The notes beneath the pieces are model-generated. The model saw nothing but the letters and a program-made list of their open reading frames with translations, did not search any database and was not told the DNA's origin. From assembly GCA_020849535.1 (NCBI GenBank), contig JADLGB010000159.1:1-33376 (forward strand): 33,376 nucleotides of DNA, given 5' to 3'. Below, piece after piece: positions 15,913-24,845 of the stretch; within the stretch, counting starts at the first letter, position 1; each line of letters opens with the position of its first letter. The DNA is from Candidatus Hydrogenedentota bacterium. GTDB taxonomy: Bacteria > Hydrogenedentota > Hydrogenedentia > Hydrogenedentales > SLHB01. A program made the translations under genes and the position numbers.

Positions 15913-15917
15913 CTGAG
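15913..15917 (+). repeat. Left direct repeat CTGAG
   Basis: Five bases directly outside the left terminal inverted repeat, identical to 16329-16333; candidate target-site duplication. Confidence 0.5.
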
Positions 15918-16328
15918 AGCGTGTTTCAGAAGGACGTGATCGCAAAGGCCCATGGAGCCTGCGCCAAAGGGCATCCCGATTCCGTTGTTCCATGCGATCA
16001 CCTTCCGCTGAAACCGCTTTGAGCGCTGAAAGCGCCACGCAACTCTAGTAAGGGGCAGAACGAAGTGACGCCCCTGGTACGAGCCACCCACCCCTTCCAT
16101 GAGCCCTGAAGGGCGACGCAATCCATGGTCTTCACGCAGCACCCCACCTGACAATTGCGGCACCCCTACAGGGTGCAGTTTTGGGTGGCACGCGAACCAG
16201 GGGTTCCGCTTCGCTCCACCCCTGGCTAGAAATGCGGCACGCCTTCAGCGTGCATGGCCGGACCCCGGTCACTTGGATCATATCCAGTCTCCGGCAATGC
16301 GTGCAGGCACTTCCTTTTGAAACACGCT
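15918..16328. mobile_element. MITE-like element with terminal inverted repeats and 5-bp direct repeats
   Basis: The left end AGCGTGTTTCAGAAGGACGTG (15918-15938, given in pieces: AGCGTGTTTCAG + AAGGACGTG) and the reverse complement of 16308-16328 match at 19 of 21 positions. CTGAG flanks both ends directly (15913-15917 and 16329-16333), which looks like a target-site duplication. No transposase frame is inside. The interior holds composite element 2: a left arm at 16023-16075 with hairpins GCGCT-GAA-AGCGC and AGGGGC...GCCCCT, and an inverted right arm at 16197-16253 with CCAGGGGT...ACCCCTGG and GCACGC-CTTCA-GCGTGC. Because CTGAG differs from its own reverse complement by one base, part of it could belong to the terminal repeat. 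Confidence 0.7.
16023..16253. repeat. Composite inverted-hairpin element, copy 2 (inside the MITE)
   Basis: The outer arms are listed under the MITE entry. Read on the same polarity they align along ~55 bases, sharing CTGAA, GCGC, CGCA, TCTAG, AGGGG, CGAAG and CCCCT blocks. Inner H1-type hairpins lie at 16103-16114 (GCCC-TGAA-GGGC) and 16160-16176 (GCACCC-CTACA-GGGTGC), again inverted and each followed by a CGCAAT linker. The plan H1-linker-H2-H1'...H1'-H2-linker-H1 is the same as in copies 1 and 3. Confidence 0.7.
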
Positions 16329-16333
16329 CTGAG
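16329..16333 (+). repeat. Right direct repeat CTGAG
   Basis: Five bases directly outside the right terminal inverted repeat, identical to 15913-15917. Confidence 0.5.
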
Positions 16334-16616
16334 GGCAAGAAGCGTACTGGCCATTCATTGTCATTTCGTGGATTCGGCGTCGCGCGCTTCCCGTCTGAGA
16401 GGACGGTGAAGATTGGGTGCGGACCAAAGGACGAAATTGTTCGGAGATTGGGGGATTGTCCCGTTCGATCTGGGCGAGAATGTGGCTGAATTCGCTCATA
16501 CCCCGACTCCACCGCCAACGCAAGATGCCGTTGTGTGCGGAACGAGTACATGCCACCCGATGGTATGTTAGCACAAGTCGTAAAGGTATACGAACTGGCG
16601 AGGACTTCCCGTCACA

Positions 16617-18488
16617 CTATTTGTATTTGCGGTTCACCGTGCTGCCCGATGTGGGACTCACTGTCAGCTTCCGGTTTCCGGGCGTTGTGAAGCCCGGCAC
16701 GCTGCTGCACTGGACGATGTGCACCCCAGATGAAAGCCCACTGACCATCGTTGCGCTCTTTTTCCACTTTGTCCACGTGGACGGGCCCGTGCTCACCCGC
16801 CAGCGGGCCCCGGCATCACGGGCCCCTTTCGGCTTGAGTGTGACCACGAGCGCCCCGTGCTGGCAGTAGGTGTCTGTCCTCTTCCGCAGCGCGCCCGCTA
16901 CGATGGAGACTGTCGTGGCTGCTGGTCCGTCCCATCCAGTCAGGCCCTTGAACTCCACAGTGTGTTGGCCGGCTTCCAGCCCCGTCACCGTCTCCCCGTG
17001 GTTCTTCCAATCCGACCACACGCCGGGCTCCAGTTCCACCCGCCACTGTGCCCCCGCGCTACGCGCCGGCGCCGGGGCAATCTTGACCCGCAGCGACCCC
17101 GGCAACTCGATGAACGTCGTGCTGAATAGGATGTCCAGGTCGGGACCGATACTGGCGCCCAGCGAGTCGCTGGAGAACCATACGACCGCCCAATTCCCCT
17201 GGCCGTCTGCGGCGATCTCGGGATCGTAGTCATGCCCGGCATCCGTCGCTGCGTAGGCGTTCAGGGCGGAGGCTGGGGTCCACGTCGATCCCCCATCCGT
17301 CGAGCGCGACACCAGAATGTCCGCGTCCCCGCCGATGGTTCCGCCCAGGGAATCCCACGATTCCCACACCGCTATCCAATTGCCCAAGCCGTCCGTAGTC
17401 ACACTGGGATACCGGTCGATAGCGCTATCCGTACTTGCGTTTGAATTCAACGCTGCCGATGCGGTCCAGGTCGTTCCCCCATCTGTCGAACGCGACACCA
17501 GAATGTCCGCGTCCGTGCCAACGATACCACCGAGTGCATCGGTAGACTGCCAAACGGCCACCCAGGTTCCATCACGGTCTGTCGATATGACGGGGTGAAG
17601 ATCTGCTCCCGTATCCGCGGCCGCATTGGAGTTCAGGGGGGCGGGCGTGCTCCACGACAGGCCCCCGTCCGTCGAGTGCGACGCCAGAATATCAAGATCC
17701 TCGCCGATGGCTTCGCCAAGCGAATCGTCCGAATACCACACAGTTACCCAAGTGCCCTCACTGTCCGTGCGCACTTGCGGCGCTTGGTCGTTCCCGGTAT
17801 CGGTGCCGGCATTCATATTCAGGGCGGCGGGCGCGCTCCACAACAGGCCCCCGTCCGTCGAACGCGATACCAGAATGTCTTGATCTTCGCCGACGGTTCC
17901 GCCTAGAGAATCATATGATGCCCACACGGTGACCCAAGTGCCCTCGCTATCTGTGCACACTTGCGGCGTCAGGTCGCTTCCAGCATCGGTGCCGGCATTC
18001 GTATTCAGGGCGGCGGGCGCGCTCCACGACAGGCCCCCGTCCGTCGAACGCGATACCAGAATGTCGTAGTCCCAGCCGATGGTATTGCCCAAGTAATCAG
18101 ACGATTCCCACACGGCAACCCAAGTGCCTTGGCCGTCTGCGGACACGCGCACTGAGCTGTCCTCTCCAGTATCCGAACTGGCATTCGTGTTGAGGGCTGC
18201 CGGTGCGGTCCACGTCGCTCCATCGTCTGTCGACCGTGAGAACAGAATGTCCGCATCCGTGCCGATGGTGTTCCCCAGCGAATCCAATGAGAACCAGACG
18301 GCCACCCATGTGCCCATGCCATCCGTGGCCACGTGCGGCCAATAGTCTTCTCCTGTATCCGTTCCGGCATTCGTGTTGAGCGCCGCAGTCGCACTCCACA
18401 CGGGTTCATCTCCGATCGCATCGATTGCGGGCACCGCCACCGACAGGGCAAGCATAAGTGCCGCAACCTTACTACAGGTTAAGTGCAT
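16617..18488 (-). CDS. Exported sialidase-like protein with seven BNR-type repeats and two C-terminal beta domains
   Basis: Protein of 623 aa with a signal peptide (residues 1-25). From residue 37 to ~460 there are seven tandem repeats of exactly 62 residues, each starting LNxNAxTD and holding GTWVAVWxSxDSLGxxIGxD and DILVSRSTDGG. Six end with an Asp-box (S-T-D-x-G-x-x-W); the seventh lacks it. This is the beta-propeller layout of exo-sialidase/BNR proteins. Two ~75-residue units follow (~475-545 and ~550-623), both with GAQWRV/GARWRV, W..WKN/W.KWKK, V.GL..G.H.V.F and a G-x-T/R tail, as seen in cell-surface proteins of related phyla. Catalytic residues of true sialidases (Arg triad, Tyr) are not evident, so binding rather than hydrolysis is likely. 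AAGAGGAG precedes the ATG. Confidence 0.8.
   Translation of the reverse strand: MHLTCSKVAALMLALSVAVPAIDAIGDEPVWSATAALNTNAGTDTGEDYWPHVATDGMGTWVAVWFSLDSLGNTIGTDADILFSRSTDDGATWTAPAALNTNASSDTGEDSSVRVSADGQGTWVAVWESSDYLGNTIGWDYDILVSRSTDGGLSWSAPAALNTNAGTDAGSDLTPQVCTDSEGTWVTVWASYDSLGGTVGEDQDILVSRSTDGGLLWSAPAALNMNAGTDTGNDQAPQVRTDSEGTWVTVWYSDDSLGEAIGEDLDILASHSTDGGLSWSTPAPLNSNAAADTGADLHPVISTDRDGTWVAVWQSTDALGGIVGTDADILVSRSTDGGTTWTASAALNSNASTDSAIDRYPSVTTDGLGNWIAVWESWDSLGGTIGGDADILVSRSTDGGSTWTPASALNAYAATDAGHDYDPEIAADGQGNWAVVWFSSDSLGASIGPDLDILFSTTFIELPGSLRVKIAPAPARSAGAQWRVELEPGVWSDWKNHGETVTGLEAGQHTVEFKGLTGWDGPAATTVSIVAGALRKRTDTYCQHGALVVTLKPKGARDAGARWRVSTGPSTWTKWKKSATMVSGLSSGVHIVQCSSVPGFTTPGNRKLTVSPTSGSTVNRKYK
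17115..18380 (-). repeat. Tandem 186-bp coding repeats
   Basis: DNA of the seven 62-codon repeats. Neighbouring units are close at DNA level: about 70 bases around 17810-17880 and 17996-18066, exactly 186 bp apart, differ at only a few positions. Repeats nearer the ends are more diverged. Confidence 0.75.
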
Positions 18489-18879
18489 GAGAGTCTCCTC
18501 TTGGGCCTTCCACTCTGGCGAGACAGGTCGCAGTTACAGCATGAAGACAATGTACGTTGGAAGATGGAGCAACGACGATTCGAAATGGATTACACCGATG
18601 AGAGCAGGGCGTGGCGCCCCGTTGGAGACGGATGGAAAACTGCTTGTCACGATTCCCCCCGCCGCTGCCGGAATTGCACAGCGAGAAACCGAATTCTGCC
18701 CCGCGACATATACTATCAGAGAATCATGAAAAGCGAAATAGGTTGCTGGTACCGGGACAGTCTTGCCTGTCCGGTTGCGCCTATTCAGAAGGTATGCACA
18801 GAGATGTAAAGCGGTATGCGAAATGCCCGGATGCGGCGCTGGCCCTCAACAGTCAGTCCGCGACGCGCATCGAAAGACG
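18489..18879. other. Intergenic region with one hairpin
   Basis: The 391 bp between two minus-strand genes show no credible gene. A hairpin ACCGGGACAG / CTGTCCGGT lies at 18751-18775 (one bulged G, loop around TCTTGC), about 105 bp past the upstream stop codon. It may be a dispersed palindrome or a weak terminator. No promoter for the BNR gene was clear. Confidence 0.5.
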
Positions 18880-20775
18880 TCAATGCATGCCGCGAACGCT
18901 GTCCGTGGAACGCTCCACCATACGCCACGCCGCGCGCACGCGAGTGCCTTGCTCGCGTTCCCAGCCCTTCCGTAGCGAGGCGATCTGCACGCCCGAAGGG
19001 ATCAGCGGCGGCACGGGGTCGGCGGCATACGTCCACTTGGCCAATTGCCCGTCAAACTTCTCGCGGATTGGATAGCCGGAGGTGACCATGTTTTGCAGGT
19101 AGCTTTCCGTGGTCTCTCGCTGCCCGAGGGACCGGTAATACCCTTCGCGCCGGTAGGCGTCGGCCATGGCGACCAAGGTCCCGTCCGGAAGCGGAGTGGG
19201 GGAGTCGGGCGCGGTGGCATATTCCTCTGTCCCCACGCGCGCGCCCCAGCGCAGCTCGGGAGGGTGATTGGGATCGAAGGAAAGATCGTAAAGCCGCTTC
19301 TCCAGTTCGTACAGCGTCAGCGTCACGGGCGCTCCGGCGGAGTTGGTGTATTGGAATGTCCGCTCCTTGAACACGCGCGTCTTCTCCGCCATGAGCGCGT
19401 ATGCGAGATTGCCCTGATCGACAAGGTAATAGCGGTCGAGCCCAGTCAAGTCCACGAAATCCGGTTTGCGCTCGTACCAGCGAATGACGTTGTCCATCCA
19501 ATCGGCGAGGTAGTAGTAGCGCGTGCGCAGGTCGATATCGGATGCGGCGGAAGACCACGCGCCCCAACGGCCCCCGGCCACAAACACGTTGTCGCTGCGG
19601 CTGTTCTCAGGGAAGGCGATGGGCCCATTGGCCTGCACCTCTTTCCAGCCTTCCTGCACGAAGGCTTCGCGCGTCTCAAAGAGATTAACCAGCTCATCCG
19701 CGAACGACGCGATAAACTCGACCGGCGACACGGTGCTCGCGGTGCGCATCCGCGATTGAATCAATTCGTGAAAGCTCGTAATCGGGATGCCGTTCTCAAT
19801 CATCGCCTGCTTCGTCTTGATCGTCTCAATATGGTCGTACTGTTCAGTCGAGAAGCCGAATTCCTTCATCTCCGCGTCTGTTCTGCGCCGCACACGCACC
19901 ACCTTGCCAGTGTCGTCCGTATCGGCGATCGGATATCGAAATATGCGCAGACCCTGGAAGCACCCCGCATATTCGCTCCCCGCGCGGCGCGAGTTCTTGG
20001 CCGGAATGCCAACCACGGCGTTCAGCCCGTTGAATGTGTAGATGTCCCGCGAGGCGGCGGTCGTGGCATCGAGGAAGCGCAGTTCCCCATGTTTGTCCAC
20101 ATCCGCCAGGATGAGCACGTGGCCGTCCAGGTAATGCATCGCCCCGGGAATCAGGAATTGCGGATCGATTGCCACAGGAACCGTGTCCGATAGCTCGGAA
20201 TTGGTATTGAACGGCTCGATGCGCAGGTTCCCTGTGCAGAACCCGGTCACGGCATTGACAAAGAACTCCTCGGGAGATTCGCAGTCAAAACTGCTGTAGA
20301 TGCCAACGGGGATATTGTGGGCCGACGTGCGCACGTCTCCTCCACCGGACCGAATGGACGTAATCATCCAGGGCAGGCCGCGGCGATACGCGTAGTAGCC
20401 GGACAAGGCGATGGTCAGCTTGCCGCAGTCCAGAATCGAATGCATGGACCGAATGACATCCGTCGATAGCTGCGGGTTGGACTGTTCCCCGGCGAAATCA
20501 GGGTCCAGCAGCAGGTTCATGTCTGGGTCGGTCAGCACCCGCTCGAGTTTTGCCCGGCGCTGCTCGGGCGTTCCTTCCGCCTTCTTCATCCAAATATGGC
20601 GAATCCACTCACCGTAGTGGTGGGTCTCGGCGACAGTCCACTGCCGGCAGATCGGCCACGCCCCCCGGTCGCTGTGGATGCTCGGCGGATTGGGGTCGGC
20701 GCCCCACGCATTGACTGCCAGAGTGCTGAGCGCAAGCACTGCCACGCAGCCGCGCCAAATACCGTCAAAGGACAT
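18880..20775 (-). CDS. Exported protein of unknown function, candidate papain/transglutaminase-fold enzyme (paralogue A)
   Basis: Protein of 631 aa with a signal peptide ending near AVNAWGA (residue 26). It is paralogous over its full length to the next gene upstream (20917-22725). Shared blocks are ADPNPPSI.S..GAWPI.RQW (27-46), LERVLTDPDMNLLLDPDFAGE (78-97), MHSILDCGKL...YYAYRRGLPW (111-136), YLDGHVLILADVDKHGELRFLDA (215-237), GCFQGLRIFRYPIADTD and YDLSFDPNHPPELRWGA. Cys117, His219 and Asp236, in the contexts 'DCGKL...YYAYRRGLPW' and 'DGHV.IL..VD..G.L.FLDA', look like the catalytic triad of NlpC/P60- or transglutaminase-type cysteine enzymes; this is inference. No named family recognised. 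A weak GGGGA lies before the ATG. Probably co-transcribed with paralogue B, 141 bp upstream. Confidence 0.7.
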   Translation of the reverse strand: MSFDGIWRGCVAVLALSTLAVNAWGADPNPPSIHSDRGAWPICRQWTVAETHHYGEWIRHIWMKKAEGTPEQRRAKLERVLTDPDMNLLLDPDFAGEQSNPQLSTDVIRSMHSILDCGKLTIALSGYYAYRRGLPWMITSIRSGGGDVRTSAHNIPVGIYSSFDCESPEEFFVNAVTGFCTGNLRIEPFNTNSELSDTVPVAIDPQFLIPGAMHYLDGHVLILADVDKHGELRFLDATTAASRDIYTFNGLNAVVGIPAKNSRRAGSEYAGCFQGLRIFRYPIADTDDTGKVVRVRRRTDAEMKEFGFSTEQYDHIETIKTKQAMIENGIPITSFHELIQSRMRTASTVSPVEFIASFADELVNLFETREAFVQEGWKEVQANGPIAFPENSRSDNVFVAGGRWGAWSSAASDIDLRTRYYYLADWMDNVIRWYERKPDFVDLTGLDRYYLVDQGNLAYALMAEKTRVFKERTFQYTNSAGAPVTLTLYELEKRLYDLSFDPNHPPELRWGARVGTEEYATAPDSPTPLPDGTLVAMADAYRREGYYRSLGQRETTESYLQNMVTSGYPIREKFDGQLAKWTYAADPVPPLIPSGVQIASLRKGWEREQGTRVRAAWRMVERSTDSVRGMH

Positions 20776-20916
20776 ATAGGGAATCCCCGAACTGGTGGTT
20801 ATGCAAAGCTAACCGCTACGAAAAGTCTAGTCGAAAACTGGCAGGAAGACAAGAGAATTGTCCCCTTTCACCACAAGATATGGACATACACGGGGGCATT
20901 CCCCCTTTAAGCAGTG

Positions 20917-22725
20917 CTACTTCGCCGCCAACTTCTCCGTCGCGAGGCCGCCCGGAACCCACTTTGCCAGTTGCTGATCGAACTTGTCCCGGATCGGGAA
21001 TCCAACCGTGAACATCCCGCGCAGACAGCTGATCTCGGTCTCGCGCTGGCCCAGGCTGCGGTAGTAAGTCTGGAGGTAATAGGCCTCCTCCATGGGAACG
21101 CGCGAGCCGTCGGGCACCGGCGTGTAGGTCTCCTTGGCCGTTGCCCGTTCGGGACTTCCCGTGGGCGCGCCCCAACGCAACTCGGGCGGGTGATTCGGGT
21201 CAAAGGAGAGGTCGTAGAGCCGCTGCTCGATGTCGGCCAAGGTCAGCGTGACCGGTTGTCCTGCCGAGTTGGTGTAGGTCATGGACTTCTCTTGGAACAG
21301 GCGGTTCTTCTCCGCGACGATGGCCTTGGCGAGGTCGGCGGATGACTTGATCTCGTATTGCTCGAATCCGGTGAGGTCCACGAGCTGCGGTTGGGATTCG
21401 TACCAGCGGATGGCGTTGTCCATCCAGTCGGCGAGATAGAAGTACTTGGTTCTGCGGTCCACGTCCGAAGAAGGTGAACTCCACGTCTCCCAACGCCCGA
21501 GCGCCTGGAAGATGTTCTCATCACGACGCTCTTCCGGGTAGACGATGTGGCCGTTCTTCTGGACGTCCGCCCACGCTTCCTGAACAAACACCTCGCGCGC
21601 CTTCCACATGTCGAGCATTTCCTGGATGTACTCCTCCATGAACTGCTTTGGCGTAATCTGATCGACTGTCTTCATCCGGTAGCGAATGAACTCGTGGAAA
21701 CTCTGCAACTTAATTCCGCTTTCTTCGATCTGGTGCTGCTTGGTCATGTCCGTGATGCGAGCATACTGCTCGATCGACATGCCAAACTCTTGCATCTCCT
21801 CATCCGTGCGGCGGCGCACCTTGATCACGCGCCCGGACTTATCCGTCTCCGCGATGGGGTAGCGCATCACACGCAACCCCTGGAAGCATCCCGTCAGCGG
21901 ATTTACCGCGTTGCTGGGGTCCATGGGGTTAATGCCCACAACCGTGTTCATGCCGTTGTAGGTGAAGATATCTTTCGTGACCGTCGTGCTGGCGTTCAGG
22001 AATTTCAGCTCGCCGTACTTGTCCACTTCGGCGAGGATGAGGCAGTGGCCGTCCGTGTAGTTCATGCAGCCGGGCATGAGAAAGTCCCGGTTGATTGCGA
22101 CTGGCACGGAGTCGGACCACTGCGAGTTCTTGTTGTTCGGTTCGACCCGATAGTTCCCTGAGCCAAACCCGGTGATAGCCGCCTTGAAAAACGCATCCAC
22201 CGATGGACTCGTGAAGCTGCTCTCAAATCCCACCGGGATATTGTTCGGCGAAATGCGCGAGTCACCTTTCACCGGGCTTACATACGTGCTCATCCACGGT
22301 AGCGCGCGCCGGTAGGCATAGTAGGCGGGGAACGTCGCGGTGAGCTTGGCGCAATCCACCACACTGTGCAGGAAGCGAATGGTTCCCTTGGGCAACTGCG
22401 GATTGGAACCCTCACCCGCGAACGCAGGGTCCAGCAGCAGATTCATCTCCGGGTCCGTGAGGATGCGCTCCAACTTTGCGGTGCGCTGCTCCACATTGCC
22501 CTTGGTCTTCATCTTGTAGATGTTCTCTACCCACTGCGCGTAATGCTTGGTCTCCGCCGTGTTCCATTGCCGGCGGATAGGCCAAGCGCCCTGGTTCGAG
22601 CGGATCGAGGGCGGATTGGGGTCCTGGGCAAGGGCCGTGCTACCCGGCCCAAAGCAGACCCATAGACCTGCAAACAGCAGCGTGAAGCGGATATACGGCA
22701 ATGAAAACAAACGGAATACCTTCAT
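20917..22725 (-). CDS. Exported protein of unknown function, candidate papain/transglutaminase-fold enzyme (paralogue B)
   Basis: Protein of 602 aa with a signal peptide (residues 1-33, ending GSTALAQ). It matches paralogue A from DPNPPSI to near the C-terminus. The putative catalytic positions are Cys125 (SVVDCAKLTATFPAYYAYRR), His227 (YTDGHCLILAEVD) and Asn244 (ELKFLNAS), where A has Asp; Cys-His-Asn is the papain-type combination. Later it has GCFQGLRVMRYPIAETD, KVRRRTDEEMQEFGMS, AREVFVQEAWADVQKNG and YDLSFDPNHPPELRWGAPTG. The frame is open to 22830, but ATG 22725 begins the signal peptide and has AGGATT upstream. A TATAAT lies 108 bp before it. The C-terminal ~250 residues have many Trp/Tyr and no recognised domain. 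Substrate unknown; the pair may act on peptides or envelope polymers. Confidence 0.7.
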   Translation of the reverse strand: MKVFRLFSLPYIRFTLLFAGLWVCFGPGSTALAQDPNPPSIRSNQGAWPIRRQWNTAETKHYAQWVENIYKMKTKGNVEQRTAKLERILTDPEMNLLLDPAFAGEGSNPQLPKGTIRFLHSVVDCAKLTATFPAYYAYRRALPWMSTYVSPVKGDSRISPNNIPVGFESSFTSPSVDAFFKAAITGFGSGNYRVEPNNKNSQWSDSVPVAINRDFLMPGCMNYTDGHCLILAEVDKYGELKFLNASTTVTKDIFTYNGMNTVVGINPMDPSNAVNPLTGCFQGLRVMRYPIAETDKSGRVIKVRRRTDEEMQEFGMSIEQYARITDMTKQHQIEESGIKLQSFHEFIRYRMKTVDQITPKQFMEEYIQEMLDMWKAREVFVQEAWADVQKNGHIVYPEERRDENIFQALGRWETWSSPSSDVDRRTKYFYLADWMDNAIRWYESQPQLVDLTGFEQYEIKSSADLAKAIVAEKNRLFQEKSMTYTNSAGQPVTLTLADIEQRLYDLSFDPNHPPELRWGAPTGSPERATAKETYTPVPDGSRVPMEEAYYLQTYYRSLGQRETEISCLRGMFTVGFPIRDKFDQQLAKWVPGGLATEKLAAK

Positions 22726-22832
22726 TTGATGAATCCTACTTAATGATGTTCCAACCGGGTACCGCCGGGACGGACCGCCGAGGCCGCGGGAAGACAATCT
22801 CTCCCCGATTCGGCCCGTCCTGCGGCCCAAAC

Positions 22833-22838
22833 ATTATA
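22833..22838 (-). promoter_or_regulatory. Possible -10 element for the paralogue pair
   Basis: A perfect TATAAT on the minus strand, 108 bp upstream of the ATG at 22725, in the 134-bp gap after the TMTC-like gene. No good -35 sits at 16-18 bp, so confidence is low. Confidence 0.3.
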
Positions 22839-22859
22839 CCGTATTTGCCGCAGCGAGGC

Positions 22860-24845
22860 TCATTTCGGAGCGGACGTCCCCGCAGTGAGTTGGTCAAGCA
22901 GGGACCGGGCCGGGGCGAAGTCAGGCGAAGACGCAAGCACGCGCTCCAGCTCCCGAATCGCCTGCTCGTGCCTGCCCAGTTCCGCGTAACACCCCGCGAG
23001 ATAGAACCGGCCTTGTGCCTGCTCGGGATTCAGGCGCAGCCCCTCCTCCAAATGCGCGGCCGCATCCTGAAACCTGCCCTGGTTCGCACACGCGACGCCC
23101 AGATTGATGTGGGCCGCGGCCCGCCCGGGCTGCAACGCCACAAGCGCACGGTAATGCACTTCCGCTTCCGAAGCTCGCCCCAGCAACAACAGCAGACTCG
23201 CCAGTTCGTTTCGCGCGTCCGCATGATCGGGATCCAACTGAACGCATGCCGCGAAATGCGTCACAGCCGCGTCCGGTTGCGGTATGGCCTTCAAGGCGAG
23301 ACCCAGGTTGTATTGGGTGGCCGGGTTGTTTGGATTGGTGCTCACCGCCGCCGAAAGCGCTTCGACCGCCTTCGCTGGCTGGCCCTCGCGGAGATAGATG
23401 ACACCGAGATTGTTGTATGCGATGGTATGGCTGGAATCCAGACGTAAGGCCGCCTCGGAGTGCTCGCGGGCTTTTGCGAGGTCCCCCGCTTCCAGGTATG
23501 CGCTACCCAAATTGACATGGGCTGTCGTATTATCCGCCGTGACCGCAAGGGCATGCTCGAACAATGTGAACGTATTCCGCCACACCGACACTTGGCACGC
23601 GGTGAGAACTGAAAGCACTCCGCACAAGACCACACCCACGGCCACGGATACGGTACTGCGCGAACGTCCGCCGAATACGCGAGCCGGCATGGCCCATAGC
23701 ACGGCCATTAGCAGCCCAATCATGGGGATGTACAGGTAGCGGTCCGCCATCGACTGGCTTCCTACCTGCACAATGCCTATAACCGGCACCAGCGTACCCA
23801 GATACCAGAACCACCCAACGGGCACGCAGGGCCTGCGCCGTCCCGCAAGCAGCGCACCGGCGCTGAAAAGCGCAAGCACAAGCGCCGCCATCACGACTTC
23901 CCACGCGGGATAGCCGTCCTGTGGATACGGATAATATGCGGCAAGTTGGGTGGGAAGGACCGTCTTTCCCAAATAGGCGACGTATGCGATGACGGCGTTG
24001 GCGATCCGAAGTCCCATGCCCACTTTGCCAAGGCTGCGCACGCTTTCCGCGTTCGCTTGCACGAAAAAGGTCAGCACGCAGAACGCCAGACTCACCGCGA
24101 AGAAGGGGATCTTCTCGAACAGCAGCGACAGCATCGCGCGGCGCGCAGAGCGCACGCTCCAGACGCTCATCTCCACTCGTGCGAGCGGCCATACGTCGAG
24201 CAGCAGCAGCACGAACGGAAACGTGACGAGCATGGGTTTGGACAGGATGCCCAGCACAAACGCCGTGAAGGTCGCCCAGTAGAAGGCCGCGCGCTTCTCA
24301 GCGGCATACCGTGCATATGCGATCAGTGCGGCGAGGAAGAAAAACGTGCTGAGCACGTCTTTGCGCTCGGAGATCCATGCCACCGACTCCACGTGCAAGG
24401 GGTGCAAGGCGAACACAGCCGCCGCCGCGGCGCTGCGTCCCCACGACTTCGTGGTCATTCCCAGGAAGGCATACAGGGGCGTGGTGTTCAGCAAATGCAG
24501 CAGCAGGCTGCTCGCGTGGTGCGGAGCGGGCCTTAGACCGAAAGTCTGCACGTCGAGCATATGAGAAAGCCAGGTAAGCGGGTGCCAATTCCCCGTGGTC
24601 GCGGAGGAGAACGCCCACACCACGCCGTCCCACGTAATGCCCGCAAGGACGTGAGGGTTCCGGGTTACGTATGCAGGATCATCGAAGTTGGTGAAGTCGT
24701 TCTCAAAGACGGGCCAGTAGGAGGCCAGCGTCACGGCCAGGAGTACGGCAAGCACCAGTGCCTTTGCCCGAAGCGAGACGGATTGGCTCTGGTCCACGTT
24801 TGCTTGCCCCTCTGAAGCGTTCACGGAAACATCGCGAAGCGGCAT
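22860..24845 (-). CDS. TMTC-type membrane glycosyltransferase with C-terminal TPRs
   Basis: Protein of 661 aa from ATG 24845. Residues ~27-420 contain about ten membrane spans. After the first span comes NFDDPAYVTRN (53-63), with the Asp pair of GT-C enzymes, then GNWHPLTWLSHMLD (86-99) and HPLHVESVAWISERKDVLST (148-167), the hallmark of TMTC/DUF1736-type O-mannosyltransferase-like proteins. Residues ~430-655 hold about six tetratricopeptide repeats (AYNNLGVIYLREGQPAKAVE, HINLGVACANQGRFQDAAAH, GRFYLAGCYAELGRHEQAIR). The likely role is transfer of a sugar from a polyprenyl-phosphate carrier to exported proteins; this is inferred from animal TMTC enzymes. Its start lies inside the 3' end of the GT2 gene (25-bp overlap), so the two are coupled. 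A start at 24890 is possible but adds a Gly/Pro-rich stretch. Confidence 0.75.
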   Translation of the reverse strand: MPLRDVSVNASEGQANVDQSQSVSLRAKALVLAVLLAVTLASYWPVFENDFTNFDDPAYVTRNPHVLAGITWDGVVWAFSSATTGNWHPLTWLSHMLDVQTFGLRPAPHHASSLLLHLLNTTPLYAFLGMTTKSWGRSAAAAAVFALHPLHVESVAWISERKDVLSTFFFLAALIAYARYAAEKRAAFYWATFTAFVLGILSKPMLVTFPFVLLLLDVWPLARVEMSVWSVRSARRAMLSLLFEKIPFFAVSLAFCVLTFFVQANAESVRSLGKVGMGLRIANAVIAYVAYLGKTVLPTQLAAYYPYPQDGYPAWEVVMAALVLALFSAGALLAGRRRPCVPVGWFWYLGTLVPVIGIVQVGSQSMADRYLYIPMIGLLMAVLWAMPARVFGGRSRSTVSVAVGVVLCGVLSVLTACQVSVWRNTFTLFEHALAVTADNTTAHVNLGSAYLEAGDLAKAREHSEAALRLDSSHTIAYNNLGVIYLREGQPAKAVEALSAAVSTNPNNPATQYNLGLALKAIPQPDAAVTHFAACVQLDPDHADARNELASLLLLLGRASEAEVHYRALVALQPGRAAAHINLGVACANQGRFQDAAAHLEEGLRLNPEQAQGRFYLAGCYAELGRHEQAIRELERVLASSPDFAPARSLLDQLTAGTSAPK

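Larger units (their letters stand above)
15801..16616. other. Gene-free interval with a MITE-like element
   Basis: The 816 bp between two co-directional minus-strand genes contain the element at 15918-16328. The flanks (15801-15912, 16334-16616) show no gene, and the short open frames crossing the element are built from its palindromes. Confidence 0.6.

Noticed and set aside
15843..16163. Transposase remnant inside the MITE
   Set aside because: The ~106-codon frame is composed of the palindromes and shows no transposase motif.
19045..20193. 382-codon open frame on the plus strand
   Set aside because: Antisense to paralogue A, whose frame is supported by a full-length paralogue; GC-rich shadow frame.
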